Origin: CAYTYZ01 sp964442385
Lineage (GTDB): Bacteria; Patescibacteriota; Microgenomatia; UBA12405
Direction: 5' to 3'
Length of the DNA stretch: 64,000 nucleotides
NCBI GenBank assembly: GCA_964442385.1
Contig: CAYTYZ010000001.1
Span: 1 to 64,000, forward strand
Shown here piece by piece: positions 53,353 through 60,813 of the stretch; within the stretch, counting starts at the first letter, position 1; each line of letters starts with the position of its first letter. Under the pieces are notes generated by a model. The model did not search any database. It was not told the DNA's origin and saw only the letters and a list, made by a program, of their open reading frames with translations. The translations under genes and the position numbers were made by a program.

Positions 53353-53532
53353 ATGTCAACCAAGAAAAAAACACCACGATTAATGCTTGCTTTGCTTTGT
53401 GGCAAGTGTGGCGCCCAAAATTACCTTACTTCCCGCAATAAAACCAACACACCTGAAAAACTTAAACTGATCAAATATTGCAACTGGTGCAAACTAAAAA
53501 CCGAACACAAAGAAAGTAGTAAACTCAAATAG
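53353..53532 (+). CDS. rpmG: Ribosomal protein bL33
   Basis: 59 residues beginning MSTKKKTPRLMLALLCGKCG. It has four zinc-binding cysteines, C16, C19, C43 and C46. The core NYLTSRNKTNTPEKLKLIKY is typical of bL33. TATAAT lies 11 bases before the ATG. The last base of its TAG is the first of the GTG start of the Nudix gene. Confidence 0.93.
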   Translation: MSTKKKTPRLMLALLCGKCGAQNYLTSRNKTNTPEKLKLIKYCNWCKLKTEHKESSKLK

Positions 53533-53984
53533 TGGACATCCTAAAACGTTTTCTGTATCGAAATCTATTTTTTTTCTATCGTGTCTATTGTTTCATATTG
53601 AGACCAAAGTGTACTGGAGTTCGTTGCCTTATTGAACATAAAAATTGTTACCTACTTATTCAAAACAGCTATGGCAACACCAATAAATGGACCATTCCTG
53701 GTGGCGGAATAAAACCTAACGAGTCTTTGGTTCAATCCATTTCAAGAGAAGTTAAGGAAGAAGTTGGACTACAAATAACCTCGCCAAGATACTTAGGAAA
53801 ATATTCTAACCATGTCGATGGGAAAAAAGATACTGTCCACTGCTATTACTTTAAAACAATTGAACCTAACTTCATCGTCGATCCAGTTGAACTAATGTCA
53901 GCCAAATGGTTTGACAAAAACAAGTTACCCAAAGACTTATCTTTTGCCTTTTTACAATCTCAAAAACTCCTCTTAAGCAAATGA
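53532..53984 (+). CDS. Nudix hydrolase
   Basis: 150 residues starting at GTG 53532. The Nudix box is GGGIKPNESLVQSISREVKE followed by EVGL, matching Gx5Ex7REUxEExGU. The N-terminus is unusual, with a hydrophobic aromatic stretch (FLYRNLFFFYRVYCFILRP) that may touch the membrane. Substrate cannot be predicted. It overlaps rpmG and the radical SAM gene. Confidence 0.9.
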   Translation: MDILKRFLYRNLFFFYRVYCFILRPKCTGVRCLIEHKNCYLLIQNSYGNTNKWTIPGGGIKPNESLVQSISREVKEEVGLQITSPRYLGKYSNHVDGKKDTVHCYYFKTIEPNFIVDPVELMSAKWFDKNKLPKDLSFAFLQSQKLLLSK

Positions 53985-54892
53985 TAATCCCAACTGGTCT
54001 TAATTCTGCCCTAGAAAATATTTACATCTCGCCCCTCGAAATGTGCAATTTGGATTGTCAACTTTGTTACACAAAAAAAATACCCACCGTACTTTCCAAC
54101 CAAAAAGTTATCAACTTTACTACCCGCTACCAAAAGCATGTCAATTTAAAGTCAATTTTATTTTGCGGAGGCGAAGTTTTTACCTTAGCAACTTTTACTC
54201 AACTTGTGAACTATTACCTATCCCAAGGAATATTTGTAAGTATTATTACCAATGGAACTATCGACAAACTTCAAGATATTTCTAACCCCAACAACGTCCA
54301 ACTATTAGTGTCTCTAGACGGTCCAAAAACTATTCATGACCAAAACCGAGGAGTAGGTAATTTTGACAAATCAATTGCATTTATAAAAAATGCCCACGCT
54401 CTTGGCTTTCACACCGAAGTTATGTATCTAGTATCCCCTGCTTCTTATCGTTACCGCAATATTCTACCAGCTCAACTTTCCAAAAAACTTGGTTTTACGC
54501 TTAAATTTAACTACCTAACCCTTAAAACTAAGTTTTACACAGCCAATCATCCTTACAGCCAAGATGTTTCTTCTTGTGGTCTTTCCAGAGACCAAATTTT
54601 AAATATCAAACGTAATTACCCCACAATTCCTGCCAAATCCTTTGGATGTTATCAATTTAGCCTACAAAGTAACGGCTGGGTTTATGGTTGCTGTGAATCC
54701 CCCCGCCCCCTGGGCAGAATGACTGACCCGATCGAAAAACTAATTGCAGACTTTAAGGCCAGATTAGTAGGTTGTTCAGCTTGTCCATCTTCCTCCTGTC
54801 ATGGTTGCACCGACCCCAACTTCCTATGTGGCTACAAAGCTGAATTAAACACACTTACTTGCCAAGAAGTAGCCCCACTTTTTACAGTATAA
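53981..54892 (+). CDS. Radical SAM protein with SPASM-like Cys-rich C-terminus
   Basis: 303 residues. CNLDCQLC (C22, C26, C29) binds the SAM [4Fe-4S] cluster. A strand LFCGGEVFTL and LLVSLDGPKTIHDQNRG follow, as in peptide-modifying radical SAM enzymes. The C-terminus has eleven cysteines (GWVYGCCESPRPLGRM and then GCSACPSSSCHGC), like SPASM or twitch domains with auxiliary clusters. Such enzymes often modify peptides or proteins. No obvious precursor peptide is next to it. It starts in the last four bases of the Nudix gene and is followed eight bases later by an EpmA-like gene. Confidence 0.87.
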   Translation: MIIPTGLNSALENIYISPLEMCNLDCQLCYTKKIPTVLSNQKVINFTTRYQKHVNLKSILFCGGEVFTLATFTQLVNYYLSQGIFVSIITNGTIDKLQDISNPNNVQLLVSLDGPKTIHDQNRGVGNFDKSIAFIKNAHALGFHTEVMYLVSPASYRYRNILPAQLSKKLGFTLKFNYLTLKTKFYTANHPYSQDVSSCGLSRDQILNIKRNYPTIPAKSFGCYQFSLQSNGWVYGCCESPRPLGRMTDPIEKLIADFKARLVGCSACPSSSCHGCTDPNFLCGYKAELNTLTCQEVAPLFTV

Positions 54893-54899
54893 TTTTCCT

Positions 54900-55868
54900 A
54901 TGCAAAACAACTGGCAGCTCCTTCGTGACGGAACTATGTCTTGGGATAATTTCAAGCTCAAATCCAAGCTTATGCGCTCACTTCGAGAATTCCTTTGGTC
55001 TCGCAATTTTTTAGAAATAGATACTCCAATTCTATCCACCACCTTTCCCATTGAACCCAATATTTACCTTTCTCCAGTAACTTGGTTGCATAAAGAAAAA
55101 ACTTTTTATCTAGCACCTTCTCCTGAGTTTGCCCTAAAACGAGCCCTTGCAGCTGGCTCTGGTAACTGCTTTGCCATCAGCAAATGCGTTCGAGACCTGG
55201 AAGACCTGGGACCTACTCACAATCTGGAATTTAATATGCTGGAGTTTTACCAAGTAAATGCCGATTATAACGACGTAGCTCTGACTATCAAAGACTTGTT
55301 CAATCGCTTGGAGTTTCCCTATCCCTGGGAAAAAACTACTGTCAAAGAATTGTTTGCCAAACACGCCCATATCAATCTAGATGACAATCTAACTACAGCC
55401 TCAATTATTAAAACCGCTCAAGCTAAAGGCTACAATACCACTGGGGTATCCACCTGGGAGCCGCTTTTTAACCAAATTTGGGCTAATGAAATTGAACCCA
55501 ATCTCCCTCAAAAAACAGGCTTAATGATTTTTGATTATCCTTCCCAAATATCAACTCTATGCCAACCCTGCCCCGATCCACGCTATGGCCAACGTTTTGA
55601 GTTTTATATCGATGGACTTGAATTTGGCAATTGTTACTCTGAGCTAACTGATCCTGTTAAACAGCTAGAAAACTTTCACTTTACCATGCAAGAACGGGAC
55701 TCACTTAGCCTCCCCAACCACCCCCTCGATACCAACCTTGTCGATGCCCTTTCCTCTCTTCCCAGGTGTTCTGGTATCGCGATAGGTATCGAACGACTAG
55801 TCATGTTTTTTGCCGGCACCAAAAACATCAACGACGTGGTTTTTATGCCCACATCCCAAATGCTCTGA
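54900..55868 (+). CDS. EpmA/GenX-like class II lysyl-tRNA-synthetase paralogue
   Basis: 322 residues of the catalytic domain without the anticodon-binding OB fold. Motif 1 has FLEIDTPILSTTFPIEPN, motif 2 is around CVRDLEDLGPTHNLEFNMLE, and motif 3 is GIAIGIERLVMFFAG. This architecture matches EpmA, which attaches beta-lysine to elongation factor P. The usual partner EpmB is also a radical SAM enzyme, but the adjacent one is of a different type. Target and amino acid are not known. Motif 2 has Arg-Asp-Leu-Glu in place of the usual R-x-E. Confidence 0.85.
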   Translation: MQNNWQLLRDGTMSWDNFKLKSKLMRSLREFLWSRNFLEIDTPILSTTFPIEPNIYLSPVTWLHKEKTFYLAPSPEFALKRALAAGSGNCFAISKCVRDLEDLGPTHNLEFNMLEFYQVNADYNDVALTIKDLFNRLEFPYPWEKTTVKELFAKHAHINLDDNLTTASIIKTAQAKGYNTTGVSTWEPLFNQIWANEIEPNLPQKTGLMIFDYPSQISTLCQPCPDPRYGQRFEFYIDGLEFGNCYSELTDPVKQLENFHFTMQERDSLSLPNHPLDTNLVDALSSLPRCSGIAIGIERLVMFFAGTKNINDVVFMPTSQML

Positions 55869-55916
55869 CCATCCTAATCCACTGATTGCCCCATCCACTG
55901 ATATACTAATCCCTAT

Positions 55917-56579
55917 ATGTATATTGCTGTTATTTCTGACCTGCATTTAAACCCCAGACGCATTGACAATCGAGTAGTTTCTTATCTAAAAAAGATCTAC
56001 TCCAATAATAAAATTGGCAGAGTCATAATCAATGGTGACCTGGTCGAGTTAATCGGACCACCCTGGTTTCGCCACCATGCTAGATTTGAAAAATTTTACA
56101 AAGTATGGGGCAATACTTTAAGGCCCATTTTTAACACCAAACCCACCTCATTAATTTTTGGCAATCATGATAAGGAAATATTTTACCCACCTTCCCTACA
56201 AAATCTAATCAGCCATACCTCTAATTTTGAAAAACTCTCCATAAACAATCACTCCATCTTAGTTACTCACGGCCATCAATATGTCTTAAAAGGCGACATT
56301 GTTTACCCACTAGGGCAAGCCATTGGTTTAGTAGTCAAATTTCTCTATTTAACACTCGGTTTTGCAAAAACTAACCAACTTCTAGGCCAGCGCTATAATA
56401 GACAAGCCCAAAGTCATGTTGCCCCTCGTTCTAGCTTGGTTATGGGACACACTCACTTTTTTGAGTTAAACCCCTTTGCCAGATTCTACAATTCAGGTTG
56501 CAATCTTGCTGGCCACCACCAAGGCTTGGCCATACATGGCACCACTGGAAAAATCCTATCTTTGCAAGAAATACTTTAA
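55917..56579 (+). CDS. Metallophosphoesterase
   Basis: 220 residues with the calcineurin-like motifs VISDLHLNPR, VIINGDLVELIG, LIFGNHDKE, VTHGHQY and MGHTHFFELN. Two metal ions would bind these Asp, Asn and His residues. The closest well-known style is UDP-2,3-diacylglucosamine hydrolase, though substrate is not certain. TATACT lies about nine bases before ATG. Confidence 0.9.
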   Translation: MYIAVISDLHLNPRRIDNRVVSYLKKIYSNNKIGRVIINGDLVELIGPPWFRHHARFEKFYKVWGNTLRPIFNTKPTSLIFGNHDKEIFYPPSLQNLISHTSNFEKLSINNHSILVTHGHQYVLKGDIVYPLGQAIGLVVKFLYLTLGFAKTNQLLGQRYNRQAQSHVAPRSSLVMGHTHFFELNPFARFYNSGCNLAGHHQGLAIHGTTGKILSLQEIL

Positions 56580-56621
56580 CCTCCTATCACACAGTAGCTC
56601 TAATTTGCTAAACTACTCATT

Positions 56622-56777
56622 ATGACCAAGAGTGCTCAACTAAAAACCAGTACACCAGCCGCCAAACCAGCCAGTACAGGATTTAAAAAACCAACTGGCT
56701 TTGTCAAGCCAGTATTATCCGGCTTTGGGAAAAACCAAAAGTTTCCCATGCCTACCCTTTCCCGCGGGGTGAGATAA
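56622..56777 (+). CDS. Short basic protein, 51 aa
   Basis: MTKSAQLKTSTPAAKPASTG leads to a lysine, glycine and proline rich sequence (FKKPTGFVKPVLSGFGKNQK). Likely unstructured; function unknown. TAAACT ends seven bases before the ATG. It ends six bases before the next ATG, suggesting a two-gene unit. No family recognised. Confidence 0.5.
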   Translation: MTKSAQLKTSTPAAKPASTGFKKPTGFVKPVLSGFGKNQKFPMPTLSRGVR

Positions 56778-56783
56778 TATGTT

Positions 56784-57002
56784 ATGCCCGCCTTAATTAC
56801 CAAGATTCTTGGTACCCTGTTCTTTGTACCTACTTTTATTTTTATTTTTACTTTTTTATTTGGCAAGTTTTATCTTCCCGTATCCTATGGCAAAATGGTC
56901 TGCGCCAAAGCCACTCGTCCCAGTTGTTTTGTGGGCCTTGCCCCTTGTATAAAATACCAAAACCTGTGCACTATTCCACCTCTTTGGTATAGCCGTCGTT
57001 AG
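56784..57002 (+). CDS. Short membrane protein, 72 aa
   Basis: One hydrophobic segment (ILGTLFFVPTFIFIFTFLFG) followed by a cysteine-containing tail (four Cys). GATAAT lies five bases before the ATG. Family unknown. Its stop abuts the stop of the convergent GNAT-like gene. Confidence 0.5.
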   Translation: MPALITKILGTLFFVPTFIFIFTFLFGKFYLPVSYGKMVCAKATRPSCFVGLAPCIKYQNLCTIPPLWYSRR

Positions 57003-57416
57003 CTATAAATGCCAACGTACGACGTAGTACGCCACCTTACTTCTGCCCATTCTAGGACATATTTCTGCCCCCAAATGCTCATACATTGCAATCAACTCCC
57101 TTGCCGGGCTGTACAAGAAAGCATCTTCAAGCACTTTTCCTTCAACCATTTTAAATGCCTTACTTCTGGCAAACTCTAGACCCACCCTCAATAACCCGGA
57201 GGCATTGCCCAACCCACGGTTACCTTCACCTTTTATCCTAAGCGCATTCAACAACAGGCATTTATTTTTTTCTTCACTAGTAAAAGCTAAAAAGGCCACT
57301 TCAGATTGCTCGTTTCTTGCTCTCAACAGGCAGTCATTAGACATCCAACCTGTGTTTGTAACCATCACCCTCTCACCTCTTTTATTGTAAAAACTACCCA
57401 AGTACTCCCTTTTCAT
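57003..57416 (-). CDS. GNAT-like N-acetyltransferase
   Basis: 137 residues. The acetyl-CoA loop region is KGEGNRGLGNASGLLRVGLE, and YEHLGAEI near the C-terminus is typical of GNAT enzymes. The fold is short and the first strands are hard to align. Substrate unknown. TATTAT lies ten bases before the ATG. Confidence 0.65.
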   Translation of the reverse strand: MKREYLGSFYNKRGERVMVTNTGWMSNDCLLRARNEQSEVAFLAFTSEEKNKCLLLNALRIKGEGNRGLGNASGLLRVGLEFARSKAFKMVEGKVLEDAFLYSPARELIAMYEHLGAEICPRMGRSKVAYYVVRWHL

Positions 57417-57492
57417 AATTTGCCAGATAATACCATGTTACTTGGCATAAGAACACTTTGACATTTTCACTTTACTATGATAAAGTGGAATC

Positions 57493-58308
57493 ATGTACGA
57501 CGATGTTATTACTATTTCAGGGATCTTACCTGGACCCACCAGCCTAATTCTGGCAGGAGTCCACGGCAATGAAACTTGTGGCCCACAAGCTTTCCAAAAA
57601 CTTTTACCAGATCTACGCATTCAAGCTGGTACCGTTATATTTGCCTACGGCAACCCCAAAGCACTGCTAGCAAATATGCGTTTTACCCAAGTTAACCTAA
57701 ACCGCATGTTCAAGCCAGACAGTGTACTTTCTGATGTAGATATATCTAGTTACGAATACTCCCGCGCACAGTTTCTTAAAAAATATCTGGACCAAGCTAC
57801 AGCCTTACTAGACATTCATGCCAGTTTTACCCCCAATAGTCGGCCTTTTCTTATCTGCGAACCAAATTCGCAAGTCATCACTCAATATCTGCCTTTTGAT
57901 CTTGTTGTCAGCGGATTTGATGCAGTCGAACCAGGCGGCACTGATTATTACATGAACCAAAAAGGTAGTCTCGGTATCTGTGCAGAATGTGGCTATCTGG
58001 GAGACCCCCAAGCAGTAGAAATGGCCACATCTTGCATCCTAGCCTTTTTAACAGCTCGAGGGCACCTAACAAACACTCTCCAAGCCAAGCAACAATCAAA
58101 ATTAGAAATCTACCAGCTTTACATAACCAAAACCGACAGCTTCACCCTTGTCCAGCCCTTTTCCGACTTTCAGGAGCTTAAAAAAGGACAAATTATTGGC
58201 CAAGACGGCAGTAGTAATGTTATTTGCTCTAAAGACAGTCAAATTTTATTTGCCAGATCCAGGCAAGCTGTGGGCGAAGAAGCCTTTTTACTTGGAGAAA
58301 AGATATAG
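57493..58308 (+). CDS. Aspartoacylase/succinylglutamate desuccinylase-family metallopeptidase
   Basis: 271 residues of the M14-like AstE/ASPA family. Zinc ligands are H and E in LAGVHGNETCG and the His in LLDIHASF; NLNRMF supplies a substrate-binding Arg. It would cleave an amide such as an N-acyl amino acid. The C-terminal domain is a small beta barrel. TAAAGT ends six bases before the ATG within the inverted repeat CACTTTA...TAAAGTG (57469-57487), a possible operator. Confidence 0.85.
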   Translation: MYDDVITISGILPGPTSLILAGVHGNETCGPQAFQKLLPDLRIQAGTVIFAYGNPKALLANMRFTQVNLNRMFKPDSVLSDVDISSYEYSRAQFLKKYLDQATALLDIHASFTPNSRPFLICEPNSQVITQYLPFDLVVSGFDAVEPGGTDYYMNQKGSLGICAECGYLGDPQAVEMATSCILAFLTARGHLTNTLQAKQQSKLEIYQLYITKTDSFTLVQPFSDFQELKKGQIIGQDGSSNVICSKDSQILFARSRQAVGEEAFLLGEKI

Positions 58309-58335
58309 TCTCTCCGCCATGTGGCGGAGAGACTA
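58306..58335. terminator. Perfect hairpin between convergent genes
   Basis: A 13-bp stem TAGTCTCTCCGCC / GGCGGAGAGACTA with loop ATGT. It includes the TAG stop of the metallopeptidase gene. There is no strong T run, so termination efficiency is uncertain. Confidence 0.65.
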
Positions 58336-58339
58336 AGAG

Positions 58340-58951
58340 TTAGACTGAAATCATCATAATTACCCGACCACCAGAGATTGTTTGTACTACAACTCCTCCC
58401 ATTTTTTCTATGATTTTGAACATAACCGAACCGATTTTAGTCCTCAACAAGACCTGCTTTTTCGGCCACAGGCTAAATATCACCTCAACCAACTTAGTTC
58501 CAATCCCCTTGCCTTGCCAGTCAGGGTCAACGAAGCATTCGTCTAGATAAGGGTATCGCCCCGTCAACTTCTGACTTAGCCCAGGTGCATCCAAATGATT
58601 TTCTAGATCCATACCAGCTATCACCTGATATCCCCAGGCTGAACCAATCACTTTATTTTTCACCATCGCCACAACGCATACCGCTTCAGGCTTACCCATC
58701 TCAGTATAAAAGTCTGTAATGACCTTGGCCTTGGGCCAACGCTCCACTAAAAGTACTGCCTTGTTTTGTATAACGCACATTGGACACGTAACCAAACTAA
58801 CACCAAGTTTATACTCCGCCTTGCACACGGGACAGATCTTGCCCTCGTTCCAAGGCACTCCTCCAAAGGCCTTTTGGTATACCTCCGCCATCAACTGAAT
58901 CGTATTTGGCTGACTCCAAGGGTCAACTTGAACTATCCTTACTGATTTCAT
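58340..58951 (-). CDS. GNAT N-acetyltransferase with zinc-ribbon insert
   Basis: 203 residues. Residues 40-58 have two CPxC pairs (CPVCKAEYKLGVSLVTCPMC), which likely bind zinc. The GNAT core follows: VVAMVKNKVIGSAWGYQVI, then DECFVDPDWQGKGIGTKLVE with the acetyl-CoA P-loop QGKGIG. AGGAG lies eight bases before the ATG and GTTCTTT just upstream, so it belongs to the Shine-Dalgarno class. Substrate unknown. Confidence 0.87.
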   Translation of the reverse strand: MKSVRIVQVDPWSQPNTIQLMAEVYQKAFGGVPWNEGKICPVCKAEYKLGVSLVTCPMCVIQNKAVLLVERWPKAKVITDFYTEMGKPEAVCVVAMVKNKVIGSAWGYQVIAGMDLENHLDAPGLSQKLTGRYPYLDECFVDPDWQGKGIGTKLVEVIFSLWPKKQVLLRTKIGSVMFKIIEKMGGVVVQTISGGRVIMMISV

Positions 58952-58967
58952 TTTTCTAACTCCTGTA

Positions 58968-58974
58968 AAAGAAC
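58968..58974 (-). promoter_or_regulatory. boxA-like GTTCTTT in leader
   Basis: GTTCTTT on the minus strand, three bases before the AGGAG of the 58951 start. Confidence 0.45.
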
Positions 58975-59006
58975 ACGTCCGTCATTTAATTAGGTAGACA
59001 AACTTA

Positions 59007-59030
59007 AACCCCCTCCGTAGGGAGGGGGTT
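59007..59030 (-). terminator. Hairpin downstream of the YerC-like gene
   Basis: AACCCCCTCC-GTAG-GGAGGGGGTT is a 10-bp stem 22 bases after the stop at 59052. On the minus strand it is followed by TAAGTTTG, a poor T tract. Confidence 0.65.
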
Positions 59031-59051
59031 GGCTTTATTGTTTTAAACAAA

Positions 59052-59369
59052 TCAAGACAACTCTCTCCCTACTGGAGATGGTGTCTTATGATGAGCTAAC
59101 CTGTTTAAAATCGTTTTATATCCCCCCTCACTCCCATTCAGCCACTTGGCCACCCTAGCCACTGTAGTCGAGCTTAAGCCTGTTCTTTCTTCTATTACCG
59201 TATAAGGCACTTTATCAGTCAACATCCTGGCAGCTTCCAGTCTTCTCGCAAACTCCTCAATTTCTTTTTCTGTCATCAAATCCCTCAAAAATCTGCGAGC
59301 TTCATCATCATTTTCCAGGCTCAAAATGGCCTCAATTAGTTTTTTGCTTTCTTTGTTATTCCAGTCCAT
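59052..59369 (-). CDS. YerC/YecD TrpR-like DNA-binding protein
   Basis: 105 residues. LRDLMTEKEIEEFARRLEAA and MLTDKVPYTVIEERTGLSST match the Trp-repressor superfamily, with helix-turn-helix TVIEERTGLSSTTVARVAKWL. YerC proteins are small dimeric regulators whose ligands are not known. A good promoter lies upstream (TTGACA-17-TAAAGT, five bases to ATG). Its spacer contains ACACTAA, the same heptamer as in the NAD operon control region; a regulatory link is only a guess. Confidence 0.88.
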   Translation of the reverse strand: MDWNNKESKKLIEAILSLENDDEARRFLRDLMTEKEIEEFARRLEAARMLTDKVPYTVIEERTGLSSTTVARVAKWLNGSEGGYKTILNRLAHHKTPSPVGRELS

Positions 59370-59374
59370 ACTTT

Positions 59375-59403
59375 ACTTTATCACACTAAAGTAGTTTTGT
59401 CAA
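59375..59403 (-). promoter_or_regulatory. Promoter of the YerC-like gene
   Basis: On the minus strand TTGACA (59398-59403), a 17-base spacer and TAAAGT (59375-59380), five bases before ATG. ACACTAA lies in the spacer (plus strand 59383-59389). Confidence 0.8.
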
Positions 59404-59442
59404 GAAAAAGGGCTACCAGAACACATACATGTCCAGTAGCCC
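59404..59442 (-). terminator. Intrinsic terminator of the small operon
   Basis: GGGCTAC and GTAGCCC (59410-59416, 59436-59442) form a stem, and T5 follows on the minus strand. It ends the operon at 59459. Confidence 0.8.
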
Positions 59443-59458
59443 TAGTTTTGTTCTTTAA

Positions 59459-59608
59459 TTATTTACGCTTTTTCTTTCGCGGTTTTTCTCCTGTAGTTCC
59501 ACAGGTGGGACAGTCGACTGGCACCATGGACCCTCCAATAAGAATTTTCAGCCAGCCCTTGCCTTTGCAAGCGTGGCACTCATCAGACTTCTTAGGCTTT
59601 TTAACCAT
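59459..59608 (-). CDS. Small zinc-ribbon protein, 49 aa
   Basis: MVKKPKKSDECHACKGKGWL begins the protein. Two CxxC pairs (CHAC and CPTC) with a CxxCxGxG-like spacing resemble the zinc domain of DnaJ. The tail is basic (GEKPRKKKRK). Start ATG 59608 overlaps the upstream region without a gap: the preceding stop is one base away. A longer frame to 59851 is rejected because it overlaps a better gene. Likely binds nucleic acid or protein. Confidence 0.65.
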   Translation of the reverse strand: MVKKPKKSDECHACKGKGWLKILIGGSMVPVDCPTCGTTGEKPRKKKRK

Positions 59609-59609
59609 T

Positions 59610-59897
59610 TCAAGCCCCTGTCTCATTTGGTAGAAAAACCAAAAAAGCCTCGATAAAATCAGCCAAAAACATTGCCAGATAGTCACGCGAGAAAGCTGAA
59701 CCGTCCAACAGAAATGTAATCTCGGAATAATCCAAAGACAAATCTGCCTCTGATAGAGGAATTCTCTTATCACCCAAATCCACATGCACTTTGGGCTGGT
59801 TTTCCACTCGAGTATATTCCAAGGCCTCCCCGATTGCCCCATCAATTTCATTTCCAGTCCTTTTCGGATTGAGTTTCAGCATTTGAGTGATTTTCAT
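59610..59897 (-). CDS. Small hypothetical protein, 95 aa
   Basis: MKITQMLKLNPKRTGNEIDG begins a soluble protein with a central strand-rich part (PKVHVDLGDKRIPLSEADL). No family known. ATG 59897 is one base after the upstream TGA, so it is coupled. A purine-rich GGGGGTG lies about ten bases upstream. Second gene of the small operon. Confidence 0.65.
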   Translation of the reverse strand: MKITQMLKLNPKRTGNEIDGAIGEALEYTRVENQPKVHVDLGDKRIPLSEADLSLDYSEITFLLDGSAFSRDYLAMFLADFIEAFLVFLPNETGA

Positions 59898-59898
59898 T

Positions 59899-60234
59899 TC
59901 ACACCCCCAGCCATGACAAAAATCGGCCAAGCTTATTTGGTCTAATATACTGAGCCAAAAGACGTGTATAATTTTTGAGATATTCACCTGCTTTCTCGAC
60001 ATCGCCTTTCCAAGTTGGTACGTCAGGATCAAGGCAAAGTTTAATCCATTGGGTGGTTACTCCGCCATAGGCATCCTCAAGTGGTGTATCCAGTTGAACT
60101 CCCACAAAAATGGTTGGTGCAGGTCTTTCCTTTTTTGGATCCAATTGTTTTGCAACCTTGACCATAGCCGATTTTATTTCATCAGGCGTAGCACCTTCCT
60201 CATCAAGTATGATCTGATCATAAAAATCTCTCAT
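59899..60234 (-). CDS. Hypothetical protein, 111 aa
   Basis: MRDFYDQIILDEEGATPDEI begins a protein with a likely alpha/beta fold. The N-terminal section may resemble a J-domain-like or ubiquitin-like unit, but I cannot assign one. The start has GGGAGG six bases upstream and GTTCTTT in the leader. It leads the three-gene unit with 59610 and 59459. Confidence 0.65.
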   Translation of the reverse strand: MRDFYDQIILDEEGATPDEIKSAMVKVAKQLDPKKERPAPTIFVGVQLDTPLEDAYGGVTTQWIKLCLDPDVPTWKGDVEKAGEYLKNYTRLLAQYIRPNKLGRFLSWLGV

Positions 60235-60258
60235 TTTTTACCTCCCGTTTTTACCTTC

Positions 60259-60265
60259 AAAGAAC
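60259..60265 (-). promoter_or_regulatory. boxA-like TTGTTCTTTGAAG in leader
   Basis: GTTCTTT extended to TTGTTCTTTGAAG on the minus strand, 12 bases before GGGAGG of the 60234 start. This is the closest of the five to the Firmicutes rRNA boxA. Confidence 0.5.
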
Positions 60266-60325
60266 AAGTTATTTGCCAATCAATTTTGGCTAGCCCTATA
60301 ATACCATATCCATAATTTTGACATT

Positions 60326-60364
60326 AAAAAAGCCCCCATTTACAGTTATGCAAACGAGGGCTTT
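60326..60364 (-). terminator. Intrinsic terminator of the 60385 gene
   Basis: AAAGCCC and GGGCTTT (60329-60335, 60358-60364) form a stem with T6 on the minus strand. Confidence 0.85.
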
Positions 60365-60384
60365 GACACGTACTTATCAAATGA

Positions 60385-60732
60385 TTAATGCGACTTTTCA
60401 GCTGCAATTAGCTGGTCGAATTTCCTCATCCACTCAGGATCTCTCTGCCATTCATAGCCTTTACTTGGCAAAAAAGCAGTCACTTCTGACATCATTCTCT
60501 GATGAACAGAATAATACCCAGCTCCGACCAACTCCGGAAACATCTTTTTTAAAGCTGGTCTTACGCATTTTTTCATAAGGTCGCTAAACCCAGTAAAAGA
60601 GAAATAGTTGACCCCCGGAAAGAGAGCCACCACAATGGGAACAACGGATTCAATTCGCCGATCTTTCTTGCTCAAATGACTGTGTTCTCGATTATTTATC
60701 AACCACCACAGTACTACGGTTTTGATTTTCAT
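60385..60732 (-). CDS. Hypothetical protein, 115 aa
   Basis: Soluble and rich in aromatic residues (VVLWWLINNREHSHLSKKDR). No family recognised. GGAGG lies eight bases before the ATG. It has its own terminator and precedes the three-gene unit at 60234. It belongs to the Shine-Dalgarno class of genes in this window, but no GTTCTTT is seen. Confidence 0.65.
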   Translation of the reverse strand: MKIKTVVLWWLINNREHSHLSKKDRRIESVVPIVVALFPGVNYFSFTGFSDLMKKCVRPALKKMFPELVGAGYYSVHQRMMSEVTAFLPSKGYEWQRDPEWMRKFDQLIAAEKSH

Positions 60733-60813
60733 TTATTGTTCCTCCAACTTGGTTATACTTGTGAATGTACTTTTCAAGCACTTTGCTTAAAAACGATCCT
60801 GCGCAATCATAAC

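Noticed and set aside
59610..60032. A longer 140-residue version of the 59610 gene
   Set aside because: The extra N-terminus overlaps the better gene 59899-60234; ATG 59897 is coupled to its stop.
59610..60315. UGA as glycine, as in Gracilibacteria
   Set aside because: TGA is the proper stop for genes such as those at 16257, 55868, 59610 and 59899.
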